Shown: piece after piece, positions 55,237-63,192 of the stretch
Layout: the number at the start of each line of letters is the position of its first letter
Position numbering within the stretch: position 1 is the stretch's first letter
NCBI RefSeq assembly: GCF_024168485.1
Contig: NZ_JALJVY010000011.1
Span: 1-64,000 of the forward strand
DNA length: 64,000 bases
Direction: 5' to 3'
Origin: Sphingobium sp. OAS761
Lineage (GTDB): Bacteria > Pseudomonadota > Alphaproteobacteria > Sphingomonadales > Sphingomonadaceae
Notes under the pieces: generated by a model
Database searches by the model: none
The model's input: the letters and a program-made list of their open reading frames with translations, nothing else
Told to the model about the DNA's origin: nothing
Program-made: the position numbers and the translations under genes

Positions 55237-55404
55237 ATGACCGGAACCATCATGTCCATCCTCATGCTGGCGGGCGTCCTGCTGACTGGCGCGGGCCTTT
55301 ATGCGGTGATCAGGCGGCGCGACCGCAAGCGCGGAACGCTGATGATCCTCGCCGGCCTGGTGATGTTCGGCAATGTGGCGATCGCGACCGTGCCGATCCA
55401 CTAG
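55237..55404 (+). CDS. small membrane protein, 55 aa
   Basis: The frame from the ATG at 55237 (GGACGGGGC directly upstream) reads MTGTIMSILMLAGVLLTGAG, a basic turn (RRRDRKRG), and a second helix (TLMILAGLVMFGNVAIATV) ending PIH. Two membrane helices with a basic cytosolic loop are predicted. It is divergent from rpiB and precedes the VOC gene. An in-frame ATG at 55210 is possible. The function is unknown. Confidence 0.6.
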   Translation: MTGTIMSILMLAGVLLTGAGLYAVIRRRDRKRGTLMILAGLVMFGNVAIATVPIH

Positions 55405-55462
55405 GCTTTCCCGGCGCGCCGGTGCATAGGGTTCGGGCATTACGCAGATGAAAGGAGAGACG

Positions 55463-55834
55463 ATGGCGGCACTGACATATTGCACCGTGGGGTCCAACCG
55501 GATCGAGGAGGCCAAGGTCTTTTACGACGGGGTGCTGGCGCTGGTCGGCCTGTCTGGCATGCATGATTCGCCGCGTGGGCGCATCTACGGCCGTGACGGC
55601 GGTTTCAGCTTCGGCGTGCTGACGCCCTATGACGGCAACGCGGCCAGCGTCGGCAACGGCTCCATGTTCTCCTTCGCCTGCGACAGCCGGGACGAGGTCG
55701 ATGCGCTCCATGCCAAGGCGATATCGCTGGGCGGCGCGTGCGAGGGCGCGCCCGGCGAACGGCAACCGGGCGCTTATTTCTCATATTTCCGCGATCTGGA
55801 TGGCAACAAGCTCTGCGCCTACTGCATCGGCTGA
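55463..55834 (+). CDS. VOC-family (glyoxalase-like) protein
   Basis: The 123-aa protein starts MAALTYCTVGSNRIEEAKVF with AAAGGAGAG upstream. It has the paired beta-alpha-beta-beta-beta pattern of VOC proteins: VGSNRIEEAKVFYDGVLA and YFSYFRDLDGNKLCAYC with a metal-ligand-like Glu/Asp pattern less clear than in true glyoxalases. It is probably a metal-dependent enzyme or binding protein of unknown substrate. It is convergent with the alpha/beta-hydrolase gene, and an inverted repeat (TTCGCCGATC/GATCGGCGAA) spans the junction. Confidence 0.82.
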   Translation: MAALTYCTVGSNRIEEAKVFYDGVLALVGLSGMHDSPRGRIYGRDGGFSFGVLTPYDGNAASVGNGSMFSFACDSRDEVDALHAKAISLGGACEGAPGERQPGAYFSYFRDLDGNKLCAYCIG

Positions 55835-55856
55835 CGCGTTTTGGTTCGCCGATCTG

Positions 55857-56513
55857 TCAGCGGATCGGCGAATCCGGCGACAGGCGCATGTCGAGATAAT
55901 TGTCGACCGACTTCATCAGCTGATCCAGCTCATGCTCGAAAAAGTGGTTCGCGCCGCGAATCTCGTCATGATGGATGGTGATGCCCTTCTGCGTGCGCAG
56001 CTTGTCGACCAGCTTCTGCACCGCGCTCGCGGTCACGACCTCGTCCGACGTGCCCTGCACGATGATGCCGGAGGATGGGCAGGGCGCCAGGAACGAGAAA
56101 TCATACATGTTGGCGGGCGGCGCGACCGAGATGAAGCCACGAATTTCCGGCCTGCGCATCAGCAGTTGCATGCCGATCCAGGCGCCGAAGGAAAATCCGG
56201 CGATCCATGTGGTCTGCGCTTCGGGGTGAAAGCTCTGCACCCAGTCCAGCGCGGCGGCGGCATCGGACAGTTCGCCGATGCCGTTGTCGAACGTGCCCTG
56301 GCTGCGGCCCACGCCCCGGAAATTGAAGCGCAGCACTGCGAAACCACGCTTCACGAAGGTCTTGTACAGCGCCTGCGTGATGCGGTCGTTCATCGTGCCG
56401 CCGCCTTGCGGATGCGGGTGCAAGATCATGGCGACGGGCGCGCGCGGGCGGGGTGGGGGGCTGAAACGGCCTTCGAGACGGCCTTCGGGTCCGGGGAAAA
56501 TGACGTCGGGCAT
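55857..56513 (-). CDS. alpha/beta-hydrolase
   Basis: The 218-aa protein has the HPHPQGGG oxyanion region, RFNFRGVGRSQGTFDNG, the nucleophile elbow GFSFGAWIG, the acid in GTSDEVVT and the histidine in GANHFFEHELD. This is the short serine-hydrolase group with the HPHP motif that commonly accompanies Fe-S or sulfur genes in alphaproteobacteria. It is divergent from the first cysteine desulfurase gene, with about 125 bp between. No substrate can be assigned. Confidence 0.85.
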   Translation of the reverse strand: MPDVIFPGPEGRLEGRFSPPPRPRAPVAMILHPHPQGGGTMNDRITQALYKTFVKRGFAVLRFNFRGVGRSQGTFDNGIGELSDAAAALDWVQSFHPEAQTTWIAGFSFGAWIGMQLLMRRPEIRGFISVAPPANMYDFSFLAPCPSSGIIVQGTSDEVVTASAVQKLVDKLRTQKGITIHHDEIRGANHFFEHELDQLMKSVDNYLDMRLSPDSPIR

Positions 56514-56637
56514 GACACCTGTTATCGTTCTGGGCCGCGTGACAGCGGCGGGAAAGCGGATCGTGCGCGTGCCAAGGCTGGCGCTGGCGCTGCGGGACAG
56601 ACCGCCTATATAGAAGCCGCCGCCATTTCCGCAATCA

Positions 56638-57684
56638 ATGAGTAACGCCCGCTTGGTCGCCGAGAGACTTTATCTGGATCATGCCGCCACGACCCCGGTG
56701 CTGCCGGACGCGCGGGCGGCGATGGCGGCGGCGCTGGAGCATTGGGCCAACCCGTCGAGCCCGCATGGCGACGGCCGCGCCGCGCGCGCGGCGCTGGAGC
56801 ATGCGCGCGGGAAAATCTGCGCGGCGCTGGGCTGGGACGGCCATGTCCTCTTCACCTCGGGCGCTACGGAAGCGATCGCGATCGGCATCGGTCGCGCCCG
56901 GGTGAAGCGGGTCGCAACGTCCCCGGTCGAACATGACGCCGTACTGCGCGTGACCGGGCATGCCGACCGGCTGGCGGTGGACGCCAACGGCATGGTGCGC
57001 GAATTCGATGGGCGCGGCGGGTTGCTGGCCATCCAGCATGTCAACAATGAAACCGGCGTCATCCAGCCGCTGGACGGCATCTGCCGCGGCGGTGCCATCC
57101 TGTTCGCCGATTGCGCCCAGAGCGCGGCGAAGCTGCCGCTGCCCGATGCCGACATGATCGCGATCAGCGCGCACAAGTTTGGCGGCCCGCCGGGCATCGG
57201 CGCCCTGCTGGTCCGCGATCTCGCCTTGCTGGAGGCGTCCGGCGGGCAGGAACAGGGGTATCGCGCCGGGACGGAAAACCTGCCCGCCGTGCTGGGCATG
57301 GCGGCGGCGCTGGCGGCGTGTACGGACTGGCTGCCGCGCGCGGCGGCGTTGCGTGCGATGCTGGACGCGGGGATCGATGCCGCCGGCGGACAGGTCGTCG
57401 CCCGCGACGCGCCCCGCATCCCCACCATCGCCAGCTACCGCATGCCCGGCGTGTCGGCGCGGGCGCAGCTCATCCGGTTCGACATGGCGGGCATATCCGT
57501 ATCGGCGGGCAGCGCCTGCTCATCGGGCTCGCTGCGTACCAGCCATGTGCTGGGCGCGATGGGCTGGAGCGACGCCGAGGCAGGCGAGGTGATCCGGGTC
57601 AGCTTCGGCCCCGGCACGCGGGAAGAGGATATAAGCCGTTTCCTGCTGGAATGGGCAGCCATGGCAGAGCGCGGCGGGCGATGA
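56638..57684 (+). CDS. cysteine desulfurase (NifS/IscS-like), first of a tandem pair
   Basis: The 348-aa PLP enzyme takes sulfur from cysteine to give persulfide and alanine. Motifs are LYLDHAATTPVLPDARAAM, FTSGATEAIAIGIG, LLAIQHVNNETGVIQPL, the PLP lysine in MIAISAHKFGGPPGIGALL, and the mobile loop cysteine in SVSAGSACSSGSLRTSHVLG. Active-site pieces are complete. It overlaps the next desulfurase gene by four bases (ATGA). The rest of an isc or suf set is not in the window. Confidence 0.9.
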   Translation: MSNARLVAERLYLDHAATTPVLPDARAAMAAALEHWANPSSPHGDGRAARAALEHARGKICAALGWDGHVLFTSGATEAIAIGIGRARVKRVATSPVEHDAVLRVTGHADRLAVDANGMVREFDGRGGLLAIQHVNNETGVIQPLDGICRGGAILFADCAQSAAKLPLPDADMIAISAHKFGGPPGIGALLVRDLALLEASGGQEQGYRAGTENLPAVLGMAAALAACTDWLPRAAALRAMLDAGIDAAGGQVVARDAPRIPTIASYRMPGVSARAQLIRFDMAGISVSAGSACSSGSLRTSHVLGAMGWSDAEAGEVIRVSFGPGTREEDISRFLLEWAAMAERGGR

Positions 57685-58769
57685 TCTATCTCGACTATCA
57701 GGCGACGACGCCGCTCGCTCCCGAAGCCTTCGACGCCATGGCGCCGTTGCTGCGAGACCAGTTCGCCAACCCGCACAGTGCCCACCGGCCCGGCCGCGCC
57801 ATGGCGGCGCAGGTCGAACTGGCGCGCGATGCGGTCGGCGCGCTGCTGCCACCGGGCGGTCGCACCATCTTCACCTCCGGTGCGACCGAAGCGCTCAACA
57901 TCGCGATCCAGGGCGCGCCGCTAGGCGCCATCGTCACCATCGCCACCGAACATGCCGCGGTGCTGGACACGGTGCAGGCGCTGGGACGATCCGGCCGGGC
58001 CGTGACCCTGCTGCCGGTGGACGCCGACGGCATCGTCGACATGGACGCCGCCACCCGGGCAATCGGCCCGGGGGTTGCGCTGGTGGCGGCAATGCTCGTC
58101 AATAACGAGATCGGCGTCGTCCAGCCGGTCGAGCAGCTTGCCGCGCTGGCGCGCCGGGCGGGCGCTTTGTTCCTGTGCGACGCGGTGCAGGGCTATGGCC
58201 GCGTGCCCATCCCCGACAGCTGCGACATGATCGCCATCAGCGCGCACAAGGTTCACGGGCCCAAGGGCATCGGCGCGCTATGGCTGCGCGACGGCGTGGA
58301 CCCTGCGCCGCTGCTGCATGGCGGCGGGCAGGAGGGCGGCCTGCGGTCGGGAACGCTGTCGCCCGCGCTGTGCGCCGGTTTCGGCGTCGCCGCCCGACTG
58401 ATGCGCGACAGGGCGGACAGCGACCGGGCGCATGTGGAAAGCCTTGCAGCGCTGGCGCAGGGCCTGTTCGCCGACTGGCGACTCAACGGCAGCGCGGCGC
58501 ATCGCTATCCCGGCAACCTCAACATCCGGCGCGACGGCATTGATGGCGCAAGATTGCTGTCCGATTGCAGAAATCTCGCTTTTTCCCTCGGAAGCGCTTG
58601 CGCTAGCGGGTCGGGGCGGCCTAGCCATGTGTTGCGGGCACTGGGACTTACAGATGTTCAGGCACGCGGGTCGGTACGGATCGGCTTCGGCCGCTATACC
58701 ACGCATGAGGAACTGGAGAGGGCGGCAAAGGCATTGAACAGGGCGGCAGCCGCACAAGCGGCGCCGTAA
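57681..58769 (+). CDS. cysteine desulfurase, second of a tandem pair
   Basis: The 362-aa protein is a second, clearly different NifS/IscS-type enzyme: IYLDYQATTPLAPEAFDAMA, FTSGATEALNIAIQG, the PLP lysine in AISAHKVHGPKGIGALWL, GGGQEGGLRSGTLSPALCAG and the catalytic cysteine in FSLGSACASGSGRPSHVLRA. The start ATG at 57681 overlaps the stop of the first enzyme. A ferredoxin gene follows after 18 bases. The two copies may serve different acceptors or form a hetero-dimer. Confidence 0.92.
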   Translation: MIYLDYQATTPLAPEAFDAMAPLLRDQFANPHSAHRPGRAMAAQVELARDAVGALLPPGGRTIFTSGATEALNIAIQGAPLGAIVTIATEHAAVLDTVQALGRSGRAVTLLPVDADGIVDMDAATRAIGPGVALVAAMLVNNEIGVVQPVEQLAALARRAGALFLCDAVQGYGRVPIPDSCDMIAISAHKVHGPKGIGALWLRDGVDPAPLLHGGGQEGGLRSGTLSPALCAGFGVAARLMRDRADSDRAHVESLAALAQGLFADWRLNGSAAHRYPGNLNIRRDGIDGARLLSDCRNLAFSLGSACASGSGRPSHVLRALGLTDVQARGSVRIGFGRYTTHEELERAAKALNRAAAAQAAP

Positions 58770-58787
58770 AAAGGGAGCGTCGCATCA

Positions 58788-59123
58788 ATGACCAGGATCA
58801 CATTCATCAGCGCTGACGGCGAACGGCGTCAGGACGTGGATGCGCCGGTCGGCGCCGTCCTGCTGGATGTCGCGCAAGCGGCCGGAATGCCGCTTGAGGG
58901 GACGTGCGAGGGACAAATGGCCTGCTCCACCTGTCATGTGATCGTGGACGCGGCGGATTTCGCCCGGCTGCCGCGCGCGAGCGAGGATGAGGAAGACATG
59001 CTGGATCTGGCCGCCGGCGCGACACGCACCAGCCGTCTGTCTTGCCAGATCGTGCTGGACGCGGCGATCGAAAGCCTGACCGTCCGCATTCCCGGGGAAT
59101 TCTACAATATGCAGGGCATGTGA
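58788..59123 (+). CDS. fdx: 2Fe-2S ferredoxin (adrenodoxin-type)
   Basis: The 111-aa protein has the cluster motif C-x5-C-x2-C (CEGQMACSTC) and a fourth Cys in RLSCQIVLD, the arrangement of vertebrate-type/Isc ferredoxins. It donates electrons for Fe-S assembly or to a P450. It follows the two desulfurase genes by 18 bases and precedes the beta-lactamase gene by seven bases. GGGAG lies upstream of its ATG. Its place next to desulfurases favours the Isc-like role. Confidence 0.9.
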   Translation: MTRITFISADGERRQDVDAPVGAVLLDVAQAAGMPLEGTCEGQMACSTCHVIVDAADFARLPRASEDEEDMLDLAAGATRTSRLSCQIVLDAAIESLTVRIPGEFYNMQGM

Positions 59124-59130
59124 TCAGCCG

Positions 59131-60099
59131 ATGAAACGCCTGATGATCGTTGTTGCGCTCGCGGGGCTGCTGGCCGCGCCGTCGTCGGCCGCCGACAGGC
59201 AGAAGACATCGGCGAAGGAACCGGTGCCCACCGGGAACCTCAATTCCCTGATGCCGGCCGCCCCGCGCTATCTGGTGCCCCAGTCGGCGCTCGAGCAGGT
59301 GCGCAACCCCAAGACGATCGAGGAAGACACGGGCGGGCGGCTGGGCGTGGCGCTCGTCGACAGTCGCGGGGCGCTGTTGATCGGCTTCAACCGGGATGAT
59401 CGCTTCGCCATGTGCTCGACGTTCAAGGCGCCGCTCGCAGCCGCGGTGCTGCTGGGTGCGGAAGCCGGCAAGTTCGGGCTGGAAGGCGAATTGTCCTTCG
59501 GCAAGGACGACATCCTCGATTACGCCCCCGTCGTGAAAAAGAACCGCAAGCGCGGCCGCATGAGCATGGCCGAACTGGCGCAGGCGGCGGTGGAGGTGAG
59601 CGACAACAGTGCCGCGAACATCCTGCTGCCGATGCTGGGCGGGCCGCCGGGCCTGACCGCCTTCATGCGCGCCCATGGCGACAACGTTACCCGGCTCGAC
59701 CGCGACGAACCGACCCTCAACGAGAATGCGCAGGGTGACATGCGCGACACCACCAGCCCGGCGGCGATGGCTGGCCTGATGGCGCGGCTGCTGTTCCGCG
59801 ATCTCAAGCCGGAAAGCGCCGACAGGCTGCGCGCCTGGCTCAACGCCAGCAGCACCGGTGACCACCGCATCAAGGCGGGACTGCCGGAAGGCTGGACCTC
59901 GGGCAGCAAGACCGGCACCTGCGGCACCGCCTATAATGACGTGGCGCTGGTGAAATCGCCGGCGGGCGACGAATATCTCCTGGCCATCTATCTCGACCGC
60001 CCCACGGTCGACGCGAAGAAGGCCGAAGCGGCTATCGCGGAAACGGCCGCCGCCGCGCTCGACTTCGTCAACCGGGCGCAGAAAAGCGGCCTGGAATGA
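59131..60099 (+). CDS. bla: class A beta-lactamase, exported
   Basis: The 322-aa protein has a Sec signal peptide (MKRLMIVVALAGLLAAPSSA, cleavage about residue 20) and a class A serine beta-lactamase domain. The nucleophile Ser96 and Lys99 are in STFK (Ambler 70-73), SDN is at 157-159 (130 loop), Glu193 and Asn197 are in RDEPTLNE (166/170), and KTG is at 260-262 (234-236). Cys95 and Cys264 fall at Ambler 69 and 238, the disulfide pair of class A carbapenemases. The substrate range cannot be read from the sequence. Its mature N-terminus is about 40 residues longer than in common family members. It ends the desulfurase-ferredoxin series. Confidence 0.92.
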   Translation: MKRLMIVVALAGLLAAPSSAADRQKTSAKEPVPTGNLNSLMPAAPRYLVPQSALEQVRNPKTIEEDTGGRLGVALVDSRGALLIGFNRDDRFAMCSTFKAPLAAAVLLGAEAGKFGLEGELSFGKDDILDYAPVVKKNRKRGRMSMAELAQAAVEVSDNSAANILLPMLGGPPGLTAFMRAHGDNVTRLDRDEPTLNENAQGDMRDTTSPAAMAGLMARLLFRDLKPESADRLRAWLNASSTGDHRIKAGLPEGWTSGSKTGTCGTAYNDVALVKSPAGDEYLLAIYLDRPTVDAKKAEAAIAETAAAALDFVNRAQKSGLE

Positions 60100-60109
60100 C
60101 AGGCCTTCC

Positions 60110-60763
60110 TCAGTCGCGGTCGGGTGCGCCCAGCGGAAAATAGGACCGATAGGGGCGTCCCTCATCGACTGCCCGCGCGACCGAGGGCCGTGCCAGCAGG
60201 CGCGCCCGGTAGGATCGCACGGTGGGGAAGTCGGGGGCGATCGGATGGACCCAGTCGGCGTAGAAAAGCGACGGCGCCGCTGCACAGTCGGCGATCGAAA
60301 AATCCGCGCCCGTGGCCCAGGTCCGTCCGGACAGGCGCTGCTCCAGCCAGGCATAGGCGGTATCCAGCGCCTCGCGCGTCCTGCCCATCACCTCGTCCAT
60401 TCGTGTCGCATCCGGGCGCAGGGCCTCGTTCACGGGCTGCTGCATCGGCGTCATCACATGATTGTCGAAAAACCGGTCCAGGAATCGCGCCTCCAGCGCC
60501 ACGACGGGGTCTTCCGGCACCATGCGAACCCGGCCGGGCCGATGCTGGTCCAGATATTCGATGATGACGCTGGATTCCGCGATGGCCCGGTCTCCGTCGG
60601 TCAGGACGGGGAATTGCCCCAGCGGCCAGAGTGCCAGCCGTTCGGCATCCGCGCCCGCCTCTTCCAGGTGGCGATACCGGAAGGGAATGTCCCTTTCCCA
60701 CAGCGCGATCAATACCTTCTGGCAATAGGATGAGAATGGGTGGGAATAGAGGGTCAGCGGCAT
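60110..60763 (-). CDS. glutathione S-transferase family protein
   Basis: The 217-aa protein starts MPLTLYSHPFSSYCQKVLIA. It has the thioredoxin-like N-terminal domain (SHPFSSYCQKVLIALWERDI, PVLTDGDRAIAESSVIIEYL, where AESS binds glutathione) and a helical C-terminal domain. AAGGA lies seven bases upstream of the ATG. It is divergent from the HxlR regulator, the arrangement of a regulator and its target. Electrophile detoxification or reductive cleavage is likely, but the substrate is unknown. Confidence 0.9.
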   Translation of the reverse strand: MPLTLYSHPFSSYCQKVLIALWERDIPFRYRHLEEAGADAERLALWPLGQFPVLTDGDRAIAESSVIIEYLDQHRPGRVRMVPEDPVVALEARFLDRFFDNHVMTPMQQPVNEALRPDATRMDEVMGRTREALDTAYAWLEQRLSGRTWATGADFSIADCAAAPSLFYADWVHPIAPDFPTVRSYRARLLARPSVARAVDEGRPYRSYFPLGAPDRD

Positions 60764-60787
60764 GGCGGCATCCTTCCATCTGATTGC

Positions 60788-60834
60788 TATTTGCAAGTGG
60801 TTGCGGCCTACCGATTCCGATCCTATTTTGCAAG
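60788..60834. promoter_or_regulatory. direct repeats in the GST-HxlR divergent promoter
   Basis: TATTTGCAAG (60788-60797) and TATTTTGCAAG (60824-60834) are near-identical direct repeats about 36 bp apart, inside the only 87 bp between the divergent genes. They are candidate operators of the HxlR regulator, covering both promoters. Confidence 0.5.
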
Positions 60835-60850
60835 CAGAAGGAGGCGGCAC

Positions 60851-61366
60851 GTGAAGGACGCATGCCGGTCGGGATGCCCGATCAATCTGACGCTGGAAAC
60901 ACTGGGCGACCGCTGGAGCCTGATCGTCATCCGGGACATCATCTTCGGAGACCGGCGGCGCTATCGCGAATTGCTGACCCGGTCGGAAGAAGGCATCGCC
61001 TCGAACATTCTGGCCGACCGGCTTAAACGGCTGATGGCGGCGGGCCTGCTTACCAGGGCGGGCGATCCCGGGCACCGGCAGAGCGCGATCTACAGCCTGA
61101 CCGAACCGGCGATCCAGCTTGTGCCGCTGCTTGCGCAGATGGCGGCCTGGGGGCGCCACCACAGGCCGGCATCGCCGGAATTGTCGGTTCGTGCCCGATT
61201 GCTCGAAGAGGGCGGGCCGTGCCTGTGGGCCGCGTTGATGGCGGAACTGCGCGCGCGCCACCTCGACGGGGTGCCGGGCCAATCCCATGTGCTGGCGGGG
61301 CTGCAACAGGCCTATGAGCAGGCACGGGCCGCGGACGGCGCCCCTGTCTCGACGGCGCCCGCATGA
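60851..61366 (+). CDS. HxlR-family transcriptional regulator
   Basis: The 171-aa winged-helix protein starts at a GTG (60851) with AGAAGGAGG just before it. It has the HxlR core (CPINLTLETLGDRWSLIVIR, FGDRRRYRELLTRSEEGIAS, NILADRLKRLMAAGLLTRAG). Cys residues near the N-terminus (ACRSGCP) could sense redox or electrophiles, as in several family members. A C-terminal extension of about 60 residues follows. It is divergent from GST, the likely target. Confidence 0.88.
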   Translation: MKDACRSGCPINLTLETLGDRWSLIVIRDIIFGDRRRYRELLTRSEEGIASNILADRLKRLMAAGLLTRAGDPGHRQSAIYSLTEPAIQLVPLLAQMAAWGRHHRPASPELSVRARLLEEGGPCLWAALMAELRARHLDGVPGQSHVLAGLQQAYEQARAADGAPVSTAPA

Positions 61367-61425
61367 TCGGCGGGCGTTCAGGACGCCCCTTGCCAACCCA
61401 TCCCCCTTTCGCCATATGCCGCCGC

Positions 61426-61514
61426 GGGAGTCGGGCGGGCGTGACCGTCGCGAACCTGGTCAGGTCCTGGCGGAAGCAGCCACAGTGATTTCGTCACGGG
61501 TCGTTCCGGCTCCC
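61426..61514 (+). ncRNA. ffs: bacterial signal recognition particle RNA (4.5S)
   Basis: The conserved apical domain appears as GAACCTGGTCAGGTC and GGAAGCAGCC separated by CTGGC. Outer arms GGGAGTCGG (61426-61434) and CCGGCTCCC (61506-61514) pair with one G-T. The tetraloop is TGGC rather than GGAA. It binds Ffh and guides membrane proteins to the translocon. It sits just upstream of dnaX, as in many alphaproteobacteria. Ends are approximate. Confidence 0.88.
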
Positions 61515-61572
61515 ACCCTTGCAACCGCATCCGGCTTCGACAATCCTTGCCCGACCGGCTAGGACTTTATCC

Positions 61573-63192
61573 ATGTCCGATTCCCCGCAGCCCTATCGCG
61601 TCCTCGCGCGCAAATATCGCCCGCGCAGCTTTCGCGAACTTATCGGGCAGGATGCGATGGTCCAGACGCTGGGCAATGCGATCCGGCGCGGACGGTTGGC
61701 GCACGCCTTCCTGATGACCGGGGTGCGCGGGGTCGGCAAGACGTCGACCGCGCGCCTGATTGCGAAGGCGCTGAACTGCATCGGCCCGGACGGGCAGGGC
61801 GGCCCGACCATCGATCCGTGCGGCGTGTGCGAACCGTGCGTCGCCATTGCCGAGGGGCGTCATATCGACGTGGTGGAAATGGACGCCGCCAGCCATACCG
61901 GCGTCGACGACGTGCGCGAGATCATTGAGGCGGTGCGCTATGCCGCCGTATCCGCGCGCTACAAGATCTATATCATCGACGAAGTCCATATGCTTTCCAA
62001 GAACGCCTTCAACGCGCTGTTGAAGACGCTGGAGGAGCCGCCCGCCCATGTGAAATTCCTGTTCGCCACGACCGAGGTGAACAAGGTGCCGGTCACGGTG
62101 CTGTCGCGCTGCCAGCGGTTCGACCTGCGCCGCATCCCGGCCGATCTGCTGTCGGCCCATTTCAGCCGGGTGGTCGAGGCGGAAGGGGTGGCGGCCGAGC
62201 CCGACGCGCTGGCGCTGATCGCCCAGGCGGCCGAAGGGTCGGCGCGCGACGGTCTTTCGATCCTCGATCAGGCGATCGCCCATGCCGAAATGGGCGAGGG
62301 TGCGCCCGTCGTCACCGCCGGACAGGTGCGCGACATGCTGGGCCTGTCCGATCGCGGTGCGACCCGGCGCCTGCTCGCGCTGCTGCTGGAAGGCGAAACC
62401 GCGCCCCTGCTGGCCGCCGTCCGCGATCAATATGCGCTGGGCGTGGAGCCGCTGTCATTGATGCGCGGCCTTCTGGAACTGGTCCATGCGGTGACGTTGG
62501 TGAAGGCGGGGCGCGACATCGTCAGCCCCGGACAGTCTGTGGAGGAGCGCGAATTGCTGGCCGAATGGGCGGCACAGATCGGCTTCGCCGCGCTGCATCG
62601 CCTGTGGCAGCTTCTGCTGAAGGGGCATGATGAGGTTCAGGGCGCCGTCCTGCCGATCGAAAGCTGCGAGATGGCGCTGCTGCGCGTGATGCATGCGGCC
62701 TCCATGCCCGATCCCGGCGAACTCGCGCGGTTGCTTCGTGAGGGCGCGGGCGTCCCGGCGACTGTCGCTTCCGGCGCGGCTGCGACCCCGGCGGGACCGG
62801 CCGACACGCCGGTCGCCCGGCTTCCCGGCACGATCGAGGCGCTGGTCGAACTGCTGCGCGATGCCAGCAAATGGACGCTGGCCGAACATCTGCACGACTG
62901 CGGCGCGCTCATCGCCCTGGCGCCGCCGGAACTGACCCTGCGCCTCACCAGCCCCTGGGGCGGCGGCGATTTCTTCCGCGATCTGGCGCAGGCGCTCAAG
63001 GCGGCGACCGGCGTCGCCTGGCAGGTGCGCGAGGGACGCGAAGAGGGGCAGCCCACGCTGCTGGCGCGTGAGCAGGTCGCGCAGGCGGCCGAGCGCGACG
63101 CGATATTCGAAACCCCGGTGGTCAAGGCGGCGATGGCTGCCTTCCCCGACGCCGACCTGGATCAGGTCGAACAATGGAGTACAGGACAGTGA
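61573..63192 (+). CDS. dnaX: DNA polymerase III subunits gamma/tau
   Basis: DnaX is the AAA+ motor of the clamp loader. The 539-aa protein starts MSDSPQPYRVLARKYRPRSF, with AGGAC seven bases upstream. It has Walker A GVRGVGKT (50-57), zinc cysteines 69, 83, 86 and 89, Walker B IIDEVHML (about 135-141) and the SRC motif in VLSRCQRFDL. The C-terminal third is shorter than in E. coli tau and ends in a DnaE/DnaB-binding-like region (GGDFFRDLAQALKAATGVAW). I see no clear slippery site for a gamma product. It overlaps ybaB by four bases (GTGA). Confidence 0.94.
   Translation: MSDSPQPYRVLARKYRPRSFRELIGQDAMVQTLGNAIRRGRLAHAFLMTGVRGVGKTSTARLIAKALNCIGPDGQGGPTIDPCGVCEPCVAIAEGRHIDVVEMDAASHTGVDDVREIIEAVRYAAVSARYKIYIIDEVHMLSKNAFNALLKTLEEPPAHVKFLFATTEVNKVPVTVLSRCQRFDLRRIPADLLSAHFSRVVEAEGVAAEPDALALIAQAAEGSARDGLSILDQAIAHAEMGEGAPVVTAGQVRDMLGLSDRGATRRLLALLLEGETAPLLAAVRDQYALGVEPLSLMRGLLELVHAVTLVKAGRDIVSPGQSVEERELLAEWAAQIGFAALHRLWQLLLKGHDEVQGAVLPIESCEMALLRVMHAASMPDPGELARLLREGAGVPATVASGAAATPAGPADTPVARLPGTIEALVELLRDASKWTLAEHLHDCGALIALAPPELTLRLTSPWGGGDFFRDLAQALKAATGVAWQVREGREEGQPTLLAREQVAQAAERDAIFETPVVKAAMAAFPDADLDQVEQWSTGQ

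Noticed and set aside
57111..57680. Upstream extension of the second cysteine desulfurase
   Set aside because: This part is out of frame with the first desulfurase and reads as its shadow. The ATGA overlap and family N-terminus fix the start at 57681.
59131..60099. The beta-lactamase as a penicillin-binding protein
   Set aside because: The Glu/Asn pair at Ambler 166/170 (RDEPTLNE) is a beta-lactamase feature and is absent from penicillin-binding proteins.
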